Position numbers and translations under genes: made by a program | NCBI GenBank assembly: GCA_027451885.1 | Contig: DAIDHX010000081.1 | Location: 1-53,418, forward strand | Direction: 5' to 3' | Length of the DNA stretch: 53,418 nucleotides | DNA from: Planctomycetales bacterium | GTDB taxonomy: Bacteria > Planctomycetota > Planctomycetia > Isosphaerales > Isosphaeraceae | Shown here: positions 28,064-36,488 of the stretch, in pieces | How positions within the stretch are numbered: position 1 is the first letter of the stretch | Layout: the number at the start of each line of letters is the position of its first letter | The notes under the pieces: generated by a model | Seen by the model: the letters and a program-made list of their open reading frames with translations, nothing else | Database searches by the model: none | What the model was told of the DNA's origin: nothing

Positions 28064-28447
28064 GTGACCAAGAAAGAAATCGTTAAGAAGATTTCCGAAG
28101 ACCTGGGTCTGACACAGCTCAAGACCAAGGACATTGTTCAGCGCACACTGGACGCGATCATCCAAACCCTGGTGACCGAGGGGCGGATTGAACTGCGGAA
28201 TTTTGGCGTTTTTGAGGTGAAGCAACGGGCGCCCAGGAAGGCGCGGAACCCTCGCACCGGCGACAAGGTTTATGTTCCTTCCAAGAACGTGGTCACGTTC
28301 AAGCCCGGCAAGGAGATGGAAGAACTGGTAAGAAAGATGAATCCGGAAAATCTTCCCTTATTGGAAGAAGGGGAAGATGCCGATCTAGACAACGATGGGT
28401 CTGTGGAGTCGGCCGCCGAGCCGCACTCGAACTCGTCCCTGGACTGA
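28064..28447 (+). CDS. HU/IHF-family DNA-binding protein
   Basis: 127 residues. HU/IHF dimers bend DNA and shape the nucleoid. The core shows [20 protein letters not shown], the [10 protein letters not shown] strand, and the DNA-intercalating arm [20 protein letters not shown], followed by [12 protein letters not shown]. The arm has the NPRTG motif with the proline at its tip. An acidic tail ([12 protein letters not shown]...) of about 30 residues extends beyond the usual 90-100 residues. I chose the GTG at 28064, with GGAG nine bases before it; GTG 28049 and TTG 28019 are in frame upstream. A strong promoter lies just ahead. Confidence 0.93.
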   Translation: MTKKEIVKKISEDLGLTQLKTKDIVQRTLDAIIQTLVTEGRIELRNFGVFEVKQRAPRKARNPRTGDKVYVPSKNVVTFKPGKEMEELVRKMNPENLPLLEEGEDADLDNDGSVESAAEPHSNSSLD

Positions 28448-28687
28448 TCGCAGCTTCAAGCGGCTCGGTCAGTTAGGACAAACGGAGCGAGGGAGCGACT
28501 CCACCAGTTGGAATCGGTCGTCCAGCAATTTCAGGCGGTCTGGGGACGAGGGTCGGGCTCGAAAGCGAGCCAAAAGATCCAGGTCGACTCCAGATCCGCC
28601 GCTGTCGCGACGATCTCAATCGAGACCAACGCCAGGAAGGCGCAGGACGGATCGATTGGTCCAAAGGACAAACGGGAGGAGCCCGAA

Positions 28688-28921
28688 ATGAGAAAGCTGT
28701 GCGCGACCTTGACGATCATGGTCGCGTCCCTCGCCCTCTTCGAGGGGTGCGCCCCGATCCCGCTGCCGCACTATGCGGCCTACAAGCCAAGGCGGGTGGA
28801 AGAGTTGCTCGTTGACTCCGAAAACCTCCGCCAGGCCGGCGACGAGTGGGAGCGGTTCTGGTTTCTTGACCAGCCGTCGCACATGACGCCGTTCCGCACC
28901 CATGGCGGCACCGGGCCCTGA
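28688..28921 (+). CDS. Small planctomycete lipoprotein-like protein
   Basis: 77 residues. Starts MRKLCATLTIMVASLALFEG followed by Cys, giving a Lys/Arg start, hydrophobic core and a lipobox-like FEGC, so it is probably a lipid-anchored or at least exported protein. The mature part has a motif ERFWFLDQPSHMTPFRTHGG near the C-terminus that I recall as shared by short planctomycete proteins, function unknown. GGAGGAG lies 7-8 bases before the ATG. It ends ahead of a strong hairpin. No operon partner is evident; the 240 bases upstream hold no gene I can support. Confidence 0.72.
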   Translation: MRKLCATLTIMVASLALFEGCAPIPLPHYAAYKPRRVEELLVDSENLRQAGDEWERFWFLDQPSHMTPFRTHGGTGP

Positions 28922-28950
28922 TCGGCCGGTTCTCTTCGCCTGAAAACAAC

Positions 28951-28989
28951 GAACGGCCGGGCGACTCACAGCAGGGCGCCCGGCCGTTC
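28951..28989. terminator. Bidirectional-type hairpin between convergent genes
   Basis: A perfect 13-bp stem (GAACGGCCGGGCG with CGCCCGGCCGTTC) around a 13-base loop lies between the small lipoprotein gene and the opposing hydrolase gene. On the minus strand it is followed by GTTGTTTTC, a T-rich tail, so it should terminate the hydrolase transcript by an intrinsic mechanism and may also stop the plus-strand one. Confidence 0.8.
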
Positions 28990-29017
28990 ACGTTGGCGGC
29001 GTGTTCCCTCGGGTCTT

Positions 29018-29929
29018 TTACTGGGCCAGATGGGCGTCGAAGAACCGCCCAACCATCGCGGCATAAGCCTGGGGATCGGCCCGATAGGCCTGGGCATGCT
29101 CAACGCCGGGCCAGGTCACGGTTTCACACGATCCGCCGGCGGCCTCGGCGATTCTTTGCGCCTGGCCGAGCGGCACCAGCGAATCCTGCTCACCGTGGAT
29201 CAGAAGCAGCGGGCGCGCACCCCATGACCTGGCAAACCGGATCGGCACCAGGTCGTCGGTGCGCACGCCAAAAACCAGCCGGGCGGCGAGCAAGATCCCC
29301 GGGTTAAACCAACTTGGTAGGCCGCTATGCAGGCTGAGCTGCCGACCCAGCAGCCGGGGCAGGTCGCCATAAGCGCTGTCGATCACCGCGACCTGGATCG
29401 ACGGATTGCGCGCGGCCTCCATCAGAATCGTCGACCCCCCCATCGAGAAGCCAAGCCAGCCGATGTGGTCATCGCGAAAGCCGCGCGCATGCGCCCACGC
29501 TTGCACCGCGCGCAGATCCTCGCGTTCTCGCCGCCCCAGCGTAAGCCGGGATGGATCGCTTTCTCCATGGCCGCGCAGGTCAAAAAGCAACACATCGAAG
29601 CCTTGCCTGCGCAGGTCACGCCCCAGCGAGGCCATCTCCAGCCAGGAGCTCCACATCCCGTGCACCAGCACCACCAGATGCCTGTGGCCGGACGCGGGGA
29701 GATACCAGCCCCGCAGCGTCAAACCGTCGAGCGTCCGTGCTGACCACGCCTCTGCGCTCGGATCCAGGCGATGGGCGTCAAATGGCACTCGGTGATTCGT
29801 CGGCCTGGTCAGCCGCTCCGCGCTATAGAGCGAAATCCCGCAATACACCGCGATCGCCAGGATTACTCCCACGCCTAGACCCAGACGCAACCACCGCGGC
29901 GGCTTGCCCGCGAATCCGACTCGCAGCAT
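29018..29929 (-). CDS. Membrane-anchored alpha/beta hydrolase
   Basis: 303 residues. One N-terminal membrane segment (LGLGVGVILAIAVYCGISLY) anchors an alpha/beta-hydrolase domain outside or at the membrane. Family marks are VVLVHGMWSSW (oxyanion strand), LFDLRGHGESD, nucleophile elbow GFSMGGS with the catalytic Ser, then Asp in LLIHGEQDSLVP and His in PGVEHAQAY. The family includes esterases, lipases and peptidases such as the YfhR/BEM46 type; the substrate is unknown. Start ATG 29929 is close to GGTGGAG; an upstream start at 29971 would add 14 residues. Confidence 0.85.
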   Translation of the reverse strand: MLRVGFAGKPPRWLRLGLGVGVILAIAVYCGISLYSAERLTRPTNHRVPFDAHRLDPSAEAWSARTLDGLTLRGWYLPASGHRHLVVLVHGMWSSWLEMASLGRDLRRQGFDVLLFDLRGHGESDPSRLTLGRREREDLRAVQAWAHARGFRDDHIGWLGFSMGGSTILMEAARNPSIQVAVIDSAYGDLPRLLGRQLSLHSGLPSWFNPGILLAARLVFGVRTDDLVPIRFARSWGARPLLLIHGEQDSLVPLGQAQRIAEAAGGSCETVTWPGVEHAQAYRADPQAYAAMVGRFFDAHLAQ

Positions 29930-30186
29930 CGCTCCACCCTCCGTGTCGTGGATCGACTCCCCAGCAGGCACACGCCTCCTTCACCGTATTCTAATCAGAC
30001 CGCGCCGCCGATCCCGATTTCGGCCCCGCATTTGGTTCGTAAGCCAACGGCTCCGTGCACGTTATGGACGAATTCATGGTTTTGCCAAAACCTGGCTGGT
30101 AAAATATTTTCCGCCCGGCCGCGCTGGGCCCTCGAACACACGCCCTCACCCCCGCCAGGGCATACTCGCGACGGAAGGAACCCGGG

Positions 30187-31239
30187 ATGGTCGGCATCGG
30201 CATCGTCGGCATTGGCTTCATGGGCATGATCCACTACCTGGCGTCCCGCGGGCTCAAGGGCGCCCGGGTCACGGCGATCTGCACCCGCGACCCCAAACGG
30301 CTCGCCGGCGACTGGACCGGCATCCAGGGAAACTTCGGCCCGCCAGGCACGGTGATGGATCTCAGCGGCGTGAACCGGCATCGCGAGCTCGATGCCCTGC
30401 TCGCGGACCCAGCGGTCGATCTTGTCGACCTCTGCGTCCCCAGCGACGCGCACGCCAAGCTCGCCGTCAAGGCGCTTGAGGCCGGCAAGCATGTGCTCGT
30501 CGAGAAGCCGATCGCTCTCACCGTGGCCGAGGCCGACCGCATGATCGCCGCGGGCGAGCACGCCGGGCGCAGGCTGATGGTCGGCCATGTGCTGCCGTTT
30601 TTCCCAGAGTTCGCCTTCGCGCGGGACGCCGTTCAGTCAGGGCGCTACGGCCCCCTGCGGTCCGCGCACTTCAAGCGCGTCATCGCTCGCCCGGAATGGT
30701 CCACCGCCATCGCCGACACATCCAAAACCGGCGGCCCCGCGCTCGACCTGCACATCCACGACACCCACTTCATCGCGCTTGCCTGCGGCGTTCCCAGGGC
30801 GGTTCAATCCCAGGGCGTGAGTGAAAAAGGGGCCGTCGCCTACCTGGCGACCCAGTACCTCTACGACGATCCGAACCGCGCGATCACCTGCAACTCAGGC
30901 GCAACGAGCGCAAGCGCCCGGCCGTTCACGCACGGGTTTGAGCTGGGCTTCGACGCTGTGACCATCGCCTATGAATTCGCCAGCGTCGCCGGGGAGGGCC
31001 GGCTCATGATGCCCCTCACCCTCATGAAAAACGACGGCTCGATCGAAACCCCGACGCTCGGCTCCGGCGACCCCATCGACGCCTTCACCCTCGAGCTTGA
31101 GGAAGCCGCGGCCGCGGTGAACGGCCACGAATCGGAGCGGCTCTCAGGCGCTCTCGCGCGGCTGGCGCTCGTCACCTGCCTGGCAGAGATCGAAAGCGCC
31201 CAGCGCGGCTGCGCGATCCCCATCCCCGCCTCAGCCTGA
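30187..31239 (+). CDS. Gfo/Idh/MocA-family oxidoreductase
   Basis: 350 residues. The N-terminal Rossmann domain (GIGIVGIGFMGMIHYLASRG, residues 3-22) binds NAD(P), the motif HVLVEKPIAL (about 98-107) contains the catalytic Lys-Pro, and the C-terminal alpha/beta domain carries HIHDTHFIALACG with candidate active-site His/Asp. The family oxidises or reduces sugars, inositols and similar compounds; many planctomycete genomes hold dozens with unknown substrates. ATG follows GGAAGGAACCCGGG. It stands alone, between a divergent hydrolase and a convergent small gene. Confidence 0.9.
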   Translation: MVGIGIVGIGFMGMIHYLASRGLKGARVTAICTRDPKRLAGDWTGIQGNFGPPGTVMDLSGVNRHRELDALLADPAVDLVDLCVPSDAHAKLAVKALEAGKHVLVEKPIALTVAEADRMIAAGEHAGRRLMVGHVLPFFPEFAFARDAVQSGRYGPLRSAHFKRVIARPEWSTAIADTSKTGGPALDLHIHDTHFIALACGVPRAVQSQGVSEKGAVAYLATQYLYDDPNRAITCNSGATSASARPFTHGFELGFDAVTIAYEFASVAGEGRLMMPLTLMKNDGSIETPTLGSGDPIDAFTLELEEAAAAVNGHESERLSGALARLALVTCLAEIESAQRGCAIPIPASA

Positions 31240-31260
31240 ACGCGGCACGCCGCTTCTCCA

Positions 31261-31569
31261 TTACCCTCGATCCCCGTCCTTCTCAGCCCCAGCCGGAGGC
31301 CGAGCCGAGCCCTCAAGCATCGATTTCACCCGCGCGAACTCCTCGGCATCGAGCTCCCCCTGGTGATGCGCGTCTTCCAGCGTGCGCAGGATCTCCTGGG
31401 GATGCTCCGGCTCGATGTCCTCGTGAATCTCCTCGTAGACGCTCCGCGCCTTGAGAATCGCAAACACCACAACCACCGCCAGCAAGGCAGCGCCCAGGTA
31501 ATAGTAGCGATCCATCGTAATCGCCACGCCCAGAACCGGCTGCGCCATCGTTGCCAAGTCGCCCGCCAT
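31261..31569 (-). CDS. Small membrane protein with SHOCT-like tail
   Basis: About 102 residues. One membrane helix (YYYLGAALLAVVVVFAILKA, about 22-41) is followed by an acidic segment (YEEIHEDIEPEHPQEIL) and a short C-terminal helix-turn-helix-like stretch HHQGELDAEEFARVKSML that resembles the SHOCT/oligomerisation module. Function unknown. Start ATG 31569 is preceded by a G-rich site (GGGGGATGGCGG); ATG 31548 is an alternative. Convergent with the oxidoreductase gene. Confidence 0.65.
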   Translation of the reverse strand: MAGDLATMAQPVLGVAITMDRYYYLGAALLAVVVVFAILKARSVYEEIHEDIEPEHPQEILRTLEDAHHQGELDAEEFARVKSMLEGSARPPAGAEKDGDRG

Positions 31570-31729
31570 CCGCCATCCCCCGGGAAGACCTCGATCCCGC
31601 TCACGCCCGTTATCGTGGCCAAACTCGCCGCGGGACTCAAGCTCAAGCCGACCGCCGCTCCCCACGCGGCAGAATCCCCCACGCTCTCGCGGGGCGCTTC
31701 GCCGGGATCGAACCAGGCGCCGCAATGTA

Positions 31730-31746
31730 TACTTGACGGTTAAGTA
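31730..31746. promoter_or_regulatory. 17-bp operator-like inverted repeat
   Basis: TACTTGACGGTTAAGTA has 5-bp perfect outer arms (TACTT/AAGTA) with further partial symmetry inside. It covers the -35 box of the promoter for the SDR gene, the placement expected for a repressor of the TetR or MarR class. No regulator gene is adjacent. Confidence 0.55.
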
Positions 31747-31761
31747 CGAGCCGCCTACACT
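31733..31761 (+). promoter_or_regulatory. Sigma-70-type promoter for the SDR gene
   Basis: TTGACG (31733-31738) and TACACT (31756-31761) are separated by exactly 17 bases. Transcription would start near 31768, about 85 bases ahead of the SDR start codon. The operator-like repeat overlaps the -35 element. Confidence 0.65.
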
Positions 31762-31853
31762 TCCCGGCGTGGCTGATCGACTGCGCTCGAGACGCGGCAA
31801 GGGCAGGCCGCAACCGGGGCGGTTCACCGCGGATTTTATGGGAGAATGTGCAG

Positions 31854-32744
31854 ATGCGTGTATTTCTAACGGGTGCGACGGGGTTTATTGGTTCCGCGAT
31901 CGTGCGGGAGCTCAAGGGCGCGGGGCATTCGGTGCTCGCGCTCGCGCGCACCGGCGCCGCCGCGGAACGCCTGGCCGCGGCAGGGGTCGACATCCACCGC
32001 GGCGCGCTGGAGGACCTCGACAGCCTGAGACGTGGCGCTGCGCAGGCGGAGGGGGTGATCCACACCGCGTTCATCCACGACTTTGCGAACATGCCCGCCG
32101 CGTGCGAAACTGACCTCCTGGCGATCAAGGCCATGGGAGACGAGCTGGCAGGTTCCGGCCAACCGTTCGTGGTTACCTCCGGCCTCGCCCTGCTGGCGAC
32201 GGGACATGCCGTAACCGAGGACGACGCGCCTGACCTCAGGAGCGCCATCACACCCCGGGCCCATTCGGAATTCGCCACGCTTGCGCTCGCGGAGCGCGGA
32301 GTTCGCGCCTCCATCTTGAGATTGCCCCCCTCGGTGCACGGCGCGGGGGATCATGGCTTCGTCCCCGCCCTGATCGCCATCGCCCGCCAGCAAGGCGTTT
32401 CCGCGTACGTGAACGACGGCGCCAACCGCTGGCCCGCCGTGCACAGGTTGGACGCCGCCCGTCTGTACCGGCTTGCACTCGAAAAAGGCAGAGCCGGCGC
32501 CCGCTATCACGGCGTCGCCGACACGGGGATCCCCACGCGCCAGATCGCAACCGTGATCGGAGAACGGCTGGGCCTGCCCATCGTGGGGAAGGCACGCGAC
32601 GCCGCGCTTGAACACTTCGGCTGGATCGGAAACTTCTTCGGCATCGACTGCACAGCCTCAAGCGCCAGAACGCAGGCAGAACTCAACTGGCGCCCAGAGC
32701 AGCCGGGACTTCTCGAGGATCTCGCGGAAGCCCACTATTATTGA
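31854..32744 (+). CDS. SDR-family NAD(P)-dependent oxidoreductase (extended type)
   Basis: 296 residues with the Rossmann start MRVFLTGATGFIGSAIVREL (TGxxGxxG nucleotide loop), a sequence GVIHTAFIHDFAN and the later VTSGLALLATG. It belongs to the atypical/extended SDR group that includes NAD-dependent epimerases and flavin-reductase-like proteins; the usual YxxxK is not obvious (HSEFATLALAE lies at that point), so catalysis may differ. ATG 31854 has GGAGA 8 bases before it. Its promoter and an operator-like repeat suggest induction by a small molecule. Substrate unknown. Confidence 0.85.
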   Translation: MRVFLTGATGFIGSAIVRELKGAGHSVLALARTGAAAERLAAAGVDIHRGALEDLDSLRRGAAQAEGVIHTAFIHDFANMPAACETDLLAIKAMGDELAGSGQPFVVTSGLALLATGHAVTEDDAPDLRSAITPRAHSEFATLALAERGVRASILRLPPSVHGAGDHGFVPALIAIARQQGVSAYVNDGANRWPAVHRLDAARLYRLALEKGRAGARYHGVADTGIPTRQIATVIGERLGLPIVGKARDAALEHFGWIGNFFGIDCTASSARTQAELNWRPEQPGLLEDLAEAHYY

Positions 32745-32939
32745 TACAGAGCAACAGCGGCAGCCATTCCTCGCAACGCAAGGCTTGCGGAAGAAGCTCT
32801 GACGATTATGATGATGATAGGTGAGATCCGGCTGCGATGGGTTGCGCAATGCGCGAAACCACTCGCGTCGAACCGACGCTCGATCCGAAAAGATCGCCAG
32901 AGAGGATTCCCCGAACTGTCCCGCTTGGGAGGACCTGCC

Positions 32940-33551
32940 ATGTCCCGGCTATCGAGCCTTGCGATCATCGCTGCGGCCTTCGCCCTCGGTTCGCCCACAA
33001 CCGCGCAGGCGCAAGGCTTCTTCGGCGGGCAGGGAGGCATTCTGAGCGATCCGTTCTCGTTCTATTACGCCTTCTACCTGCCGAACCAGCAGCTTCAATC
33101 CATGCGGCCCAACCCCATGGATTCCATCAATAGCGCCATGGTCCAGCGGCAGTATTACGCCCAAAACGATCGCCGGGGGCTCTACAACCCCGTTTCACCC
33201 TATGCCTCAGGCGCCTACGATCCGCTCCACCCCTATTCCGCCGATCGCGAGGAGCGAATCGCACGCCCCTTCCGCTTCACCGAAAATCCGTCCAACGCCG
33301 ATGGTGGCGGACCAGCCCTCTATTTTGGCCGCGCAGCCGCCTATTTCCCGCACCTGCGACAGGGGCGTGGGCCAAACGCCAATGTCTATACCTCACGCAG
33401 GCCAAGCGTCCTGTCCAGAGCGGGTCGCGCGGCGTCTGGCGGTGGTGGTGGCGGCATGGGAGCCATGGGCGGAATGGGAGGCATGGGTGGTATGGGAGGA
33501 ATGGGCGGCATGGGTGGAATGGGTGGCATGGGTGGCATGGGAATGATGTGA
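32940..33551 (+). CDS. Secreted protein with Gly-Gly-Met repeat tail
   Basis: 203 residues. Signal peptide MSRLSSLAIIAAAFALGSPT ending at AQAQG, then a Tyr/Pro/Asn-rich middle (SFYYAFYLPNQQLQSMRPNP, repeated ARPFRF/GRAAAYFPH) and a C-terminal low-complexity tail of about ten Gly-Gly-Met units coded by 9-bp repeats (33447-33540). Similar exported, Tyr-rich proteins occur in planctomycetes without known role. A ribosome site GGGAGGA precedes the ATG by 6 bases. It is followed by an anti-sigma-like gene 65 bases on. Met-rich tails can bind copper, but nothing else supports that here. Confidence 0.78.
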   Translation: MSRLSSLAIIAAAFALGSPTTAQAQGFFGGQGGILSDPFSFYYAFYLPNQQLQSMRPNPMDSINSAMVQRQYYAQNDRRGLYNPVSPYASGAYDPLHPYSADREERIARPFRFTENPSNADGGGPALYFGRAAAYFPHLRQGRGPNANVYTSRRPSVLSRAGRAASGGGGGGMGAMGGMGGMGGMGGMGGMGGMGGMGGMGMM

Positions 33552-33616
33552 TCGCTCTGGCTCACACGGCTGGCAGCATGCGGAATGTCCCGCGCGTCCT
33601 CGAGTTTGCGTGATCC

Positions 33617-34120
33617 ATGGCGAAAGGTCCGGAACAGCTTCGACTGACCCCCGACGAACGCTCGGATCTGATCGCCTATCTCGATGGTGAGCTGCCGGAG
33701 GCTCACGCGCGGGCCATCTCGACCAAGCTTTCGCTGAGCCCAACCGCCCGGCGCGAGGTCGAGATCCTCCAGAAGACGTGGGATCTGCTTGAGCAATTGC
33801 CACGGCCGCAGCTCGCGCCCGAGTTTTCTGAGAAGACCATTCACACCATTCAGCGCCTCGAGGCCAGAAGCTCGGTCTGGTCGGAACGGGCTGCTCTCTG
33901 GGGCCAGCGCGGGGTGATCGTGTCCGCGTATCTGCTGATTGCCCTCGCGGGGTTGGCGGCGGGCTACGCGGTGGTCCGCCTGGTGCTACCGAATCCGACC
34001 GAGCGGCTCGTCACCGATCTCTCGCTGGCCGAGAACCTCGAGGTTTATCTCGAGATCGGCTCAACCGAGTTCCTGGACGCGCTCGTGGAATCCAGGGCCT
34101 TCGGACTGAGCAGCCCCTAG
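33617..34120 (+). CDS. Anti-sigma-factor-like membrane protein
   Basis: 167 residues. The N-terminal cytosolic part (LTPDERSDLIAYLDGELPEA, residues 10-29, then SLSPTARREVEILQKTWDLL) resembles the anti-sigma/zinc-finger N-terminal region of planctomycete regulators but lacks the HxxxCxxC zinc motif. One membrane helix follows (VIVSAYLLIALAGLAAGYAV, about 100-119) and a short C-terminal extracytoplasmic segment. No ECF sigma factor gene is next to it, so the partner is unknown. It is 18 bases ahead of the next gene, with which it is probably cotranscribed. Confidence 0.7.
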   Translation: MAKGPEQLRLTPDERSDLIAYLDGELPEAHARAISTKLSLSPTARREVEILQKTWDLLEQLPRPQLAPEFSEKTIHTIQRLEARSSVWSERAALWGQRGVIVSAYLLIALAGLAAGYAVVRLVLPNPTERLVTDLSLAENLEVYLEIGSTEFLDALVESRAFGLSSP

Positions 34121-34138
34121 GTCGCCGGGAGTCGTCTT

Positions 34139-35170
34139 GTGCACAGATTCACGAACGGAGACCGCGATCTCGGGAGGCAGCGTGCGGTACCGGGTCGAGG
34201 CGCCATTGTGATTGGCTCCGCGCTCGCGACCTTGCTCATCGCCGCCGGGCTCGATCGCCAGGCGAATCTCGACCGTCTCGCCGCCATGCCCGCCGCCCGC
34301 CGTGAGGCGCTGCTCGATCAATTGCGCAAGTTCGACCTGATCCTCACTGCCGAAAAGCGCGACGAAGTCCGCAAGCTGGATCGAAAAATCCAGGAACTTG
34401 AGCCTGACGGCCGGGCGGAGGCCCTCGCGGTCATGCGGCGCTTCCACGACTGGCTCGACACGCTTCCCGATAACACGCGCGACGACCTGCTCGCACGCTC
34501 CCCCGGGGAACGCATCGCGGAGATCAAGAAGCTTCTCGCCCGCTATCCCGTTCCCCGCATCGATACGCCCCGGTTTCTCCAGATCGGGGAAATTGGCGAG
34601 TTTTCCCCGTTCGAGCTCGCCTCGATTTACAAGATCTGGCAGGCGCTTGCCGCCAGGGAACGCAAAACCGTCGAGCAGTTCCAGCTCGGTCCGCGCAGGC
34701 TCGAGGCCCTGTTTGCCCAGGGGGTCAAAAAAGGCATCCCGCGCGAGACCAAACCCGCCGACTTCGACGACGCGGTGTGGATCGCCAGAATGGAGGCCCA
34801 GTTCAAGAAGTTCCGGCCTCTGTTTTTCGTGGACGACCCCAAGAACAAGAGCGAGCTGAGAAAATCCGAGGTCCTGCGCAGGCAGGCGATCAACGCATAC
34901 CTGCTTCAGCATCCGCCGGCGGCGGTGAAGGCGGAACGGCTGGATCAGTTCGCGGCCTCGTTCCCGGCGTGGGTGCAGCCGACGTTCGACCCGCTGCCGC
35001 CCGACGAGGCCAGACGGTGGCTGACGGCCGTCTACCGGCTGGTATTCCCCGCGCCTGAGGAGATCAAGCCGGCTGCGCCTTCCGCACCCGCGAACCAGGC
35101 AAAAAGCCAGGGCCCCGGCCCGCGGTCGAAGCCGCAGGCCCCCCGGCCGTCCGCGAATCCTCCACTGTGA
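34139..35170 (+). CDS. Hypothetical membrane-anchored helical protein
   Basis: 343 residues from a GTG start. A hydrophobic segment (GAIVIGSALATLLIAAGLD, about 21-39) near the N-terminus looks like an anchor or signal; the rest is charged and helical with repeated LARSPGERIAEIKKLLARYP-like segments, ending in a Pro/Ala-rich low-complexity tail (KPAAPSAPANQAKSQGPGPR). I do not recognise a domain; the layout, just downstream of an anti-sigma-like gene, is common in planctomycetes. The stop overlaps the ribD start. Confidence 0.7.
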   Translation: MHRFTNGDRDLGRQRAVPGRGAIVIGSALATLLIAAGLDRQANLDRLAAMPAARREALLDQLRKFDLILTAEKRDEVRKLDRKIQELEPDGRAEALAVMRRFHDWLDTLPDNTRDDLLARSPGERIAEIKKLLARYPVPRIDTPRFLQIGEIGEFSPFELASIYKIWQALAARERKTVEQFQLGPRRLEALFAQGVKKGIPRETKPADFDDAVWIARMEAQFKKFRPLFFVDDPKNKSELRKSEVLRRQAINAYLLQHPPAAVKAERLDQFAASFPAWVQPTFDPLPPDEARRWLTAVYRLVFPAPEEIKPAAPSAPANQAKSQGPGPRSKPQAPRPSANPPL

Positions 35171-36348
35171 TCGTGCCCACGCCCGCGAGACCCGCCATGA
35201 CCTGGACCGAGCTGGATCGGCAGGCGATGCGCCTGGCCCTGGCCGAGGCGGCGAAGGGCCGCGGCATGGTCGAGCCCAATCCCATGGTCGGCGCCGTGAT
35301 CGTACGCAACGGCCAGATCATCGCGCAGGGCCATCACGAACGCTTCGGCGGACCGCACGCGGAGGTCCACGCGCTCGACCAGGCAGGACCAGGAGCAGCC
35401 GGTGCCGATCTGTACGTCACCCTCGAGCCCTGCTGCCATCACGGCAAGACGCCGCCGTGCACCGAGCGAATCCTCGCCGCGGGCATCAGGCGCATCGTCG
35501 CCGCCATGCTTGACCCGTTCCCCAAAGTCGCCGGCGGCGGATTCGAGCAACTGCAACACGCCGGCCTCACCGTCGAGTGCGGTCTCGAGGAAGACACGGC
35601 CCGCGCCTTGAATGCAGCCTATCTCAAGCGATTGATCACGGGAAAACCCCACGTGCTCGCCAAATGGGCGATGACACTCGATGGCAAGATCGCCACCGCG
35701 ACCGGGGACAGCCGATGGATCTCAGGACCAGGCGCCCGCGCCTGCGTCCACGAGCGCAGAGGCGTCATGGACGCCATCATCGTCGGACTCGGCACCGTGC
35801 TCGCCGACGATCCCGCCTTGACCGCACGCCCCCAGGGACCACGCACGCCGCGCCGAATCGTCCTCGACCCAGGCGGCTCGATCCCACTGGCAAGCCAGCT
35901 CGTACGCACCGCCCAAACCATCCCCACGCTCGTGGTCGCAAACGCCCGCGCATCCAATGAGGCAATACTCAGGCTCGAAGCCCAGGGAGTCGAGATTCTC
36001 AGGCAACCCGGCTCCAGCAAGATCGACATCCCCACGCTTCTGGACGCACTTGGCAAGCGCGGGATGACCAATGTTCTCGTCGAGGGGGGCGGGCGAATCC
36101 TGGGGGCGTTTTTTGACGCGGAATGCGTGGACGAGGTGGATGTCTTCATCGCCCCCGTGATCGAGGCCGGCGATCATGCCTCGATCCCCGTCCGCGGCCA
36201 GGGAAAGAAGCTCATGGCCCAGGCACAGCGGCTCGAACGGGTCCAGATCGAAGACCTGGACGGCGACGCCCGCATCCGCGGCTGGGTCCCCGCGTCCTGG
36301 CGGCGGACGGCCGGCCTCGTGTGCTCGGATGCAACGTCCAAGTCCTAG
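35167..36348 (+). CDS. ribD: Riboflavin biosynthesis deaminase/reductase RibD
   Basis: 393 residues. RibD performs two steps of riboflavin synthesis: deamination of the pyrimidine and reduction of the ribosyl side chain. The deaminase domain (to about 150) has HAEVHALDQAG and EPCCHHGKTPPC with the zinc ligands His, Cys, Cys and catalytic Glu. The reductase domain begins KPHVLAKWAMTLDGKIATAT and includes NVLVEGGGRILGAFF, the NADPH-binding strand. The start may be the GTG at 35167, overlapping the preceding stop (GTGA), or the ATG at 35197. No other rib gene is nearby, so the pathway is not clustered here. Confidence 0.95.
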   Translation: MIVPTPARPAMTWTELDRQAMRLALAEAAKGRGMVEPNPMVGAVIVRNGQIIAQGHHERFGGPHAEVHALDQAGPGAAGADLYVTLEPCCHHGKTPPCTERILAAGIRRIVAAMLDPFPKVAGGGFEQLQHAGLTVECGLEEDTARALNAAYLKRLITGKPHVLAKWAMTLDGKIATATGDSRWISGPGARACVHERRGVMDAIIVGLGTVLADDPALTARPQGPRTPRRIVLDPGGSIPLASQLVRTAQTIPTLVVANARASNEAILRLEAQGVEILRQPGSSKIDIPTLLDALGKRGMTNVLVEGGGRILGAFFDAECVDEVDVFIAPVIEAGDHASIPVRGQGKKLMAQAQRLERVQIEDLDGDARIRGWVPASWRRTAGLVCSDATSKS

Positions 36349-36488
36349 AAAACACGGCGTGCTTGACCGGAGCAGGCCCAGACCGTTAGATTCAATTGAT
36401 CAGGCGACTCCTAAATGAATCGTCGAGCAAAATCTCGGCGCACGCGGGCGTCTTCCGGGTCGCTCATCCGTCCTTCGGGGACGTATTG

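Noticed and set aside
31700-31722. T-loop-like GGTTCGATCC on the minus strand
   Set aside because: The flanks do not pair as a T stem and no anticodon arm lies upstream, so it is not a tRNA.
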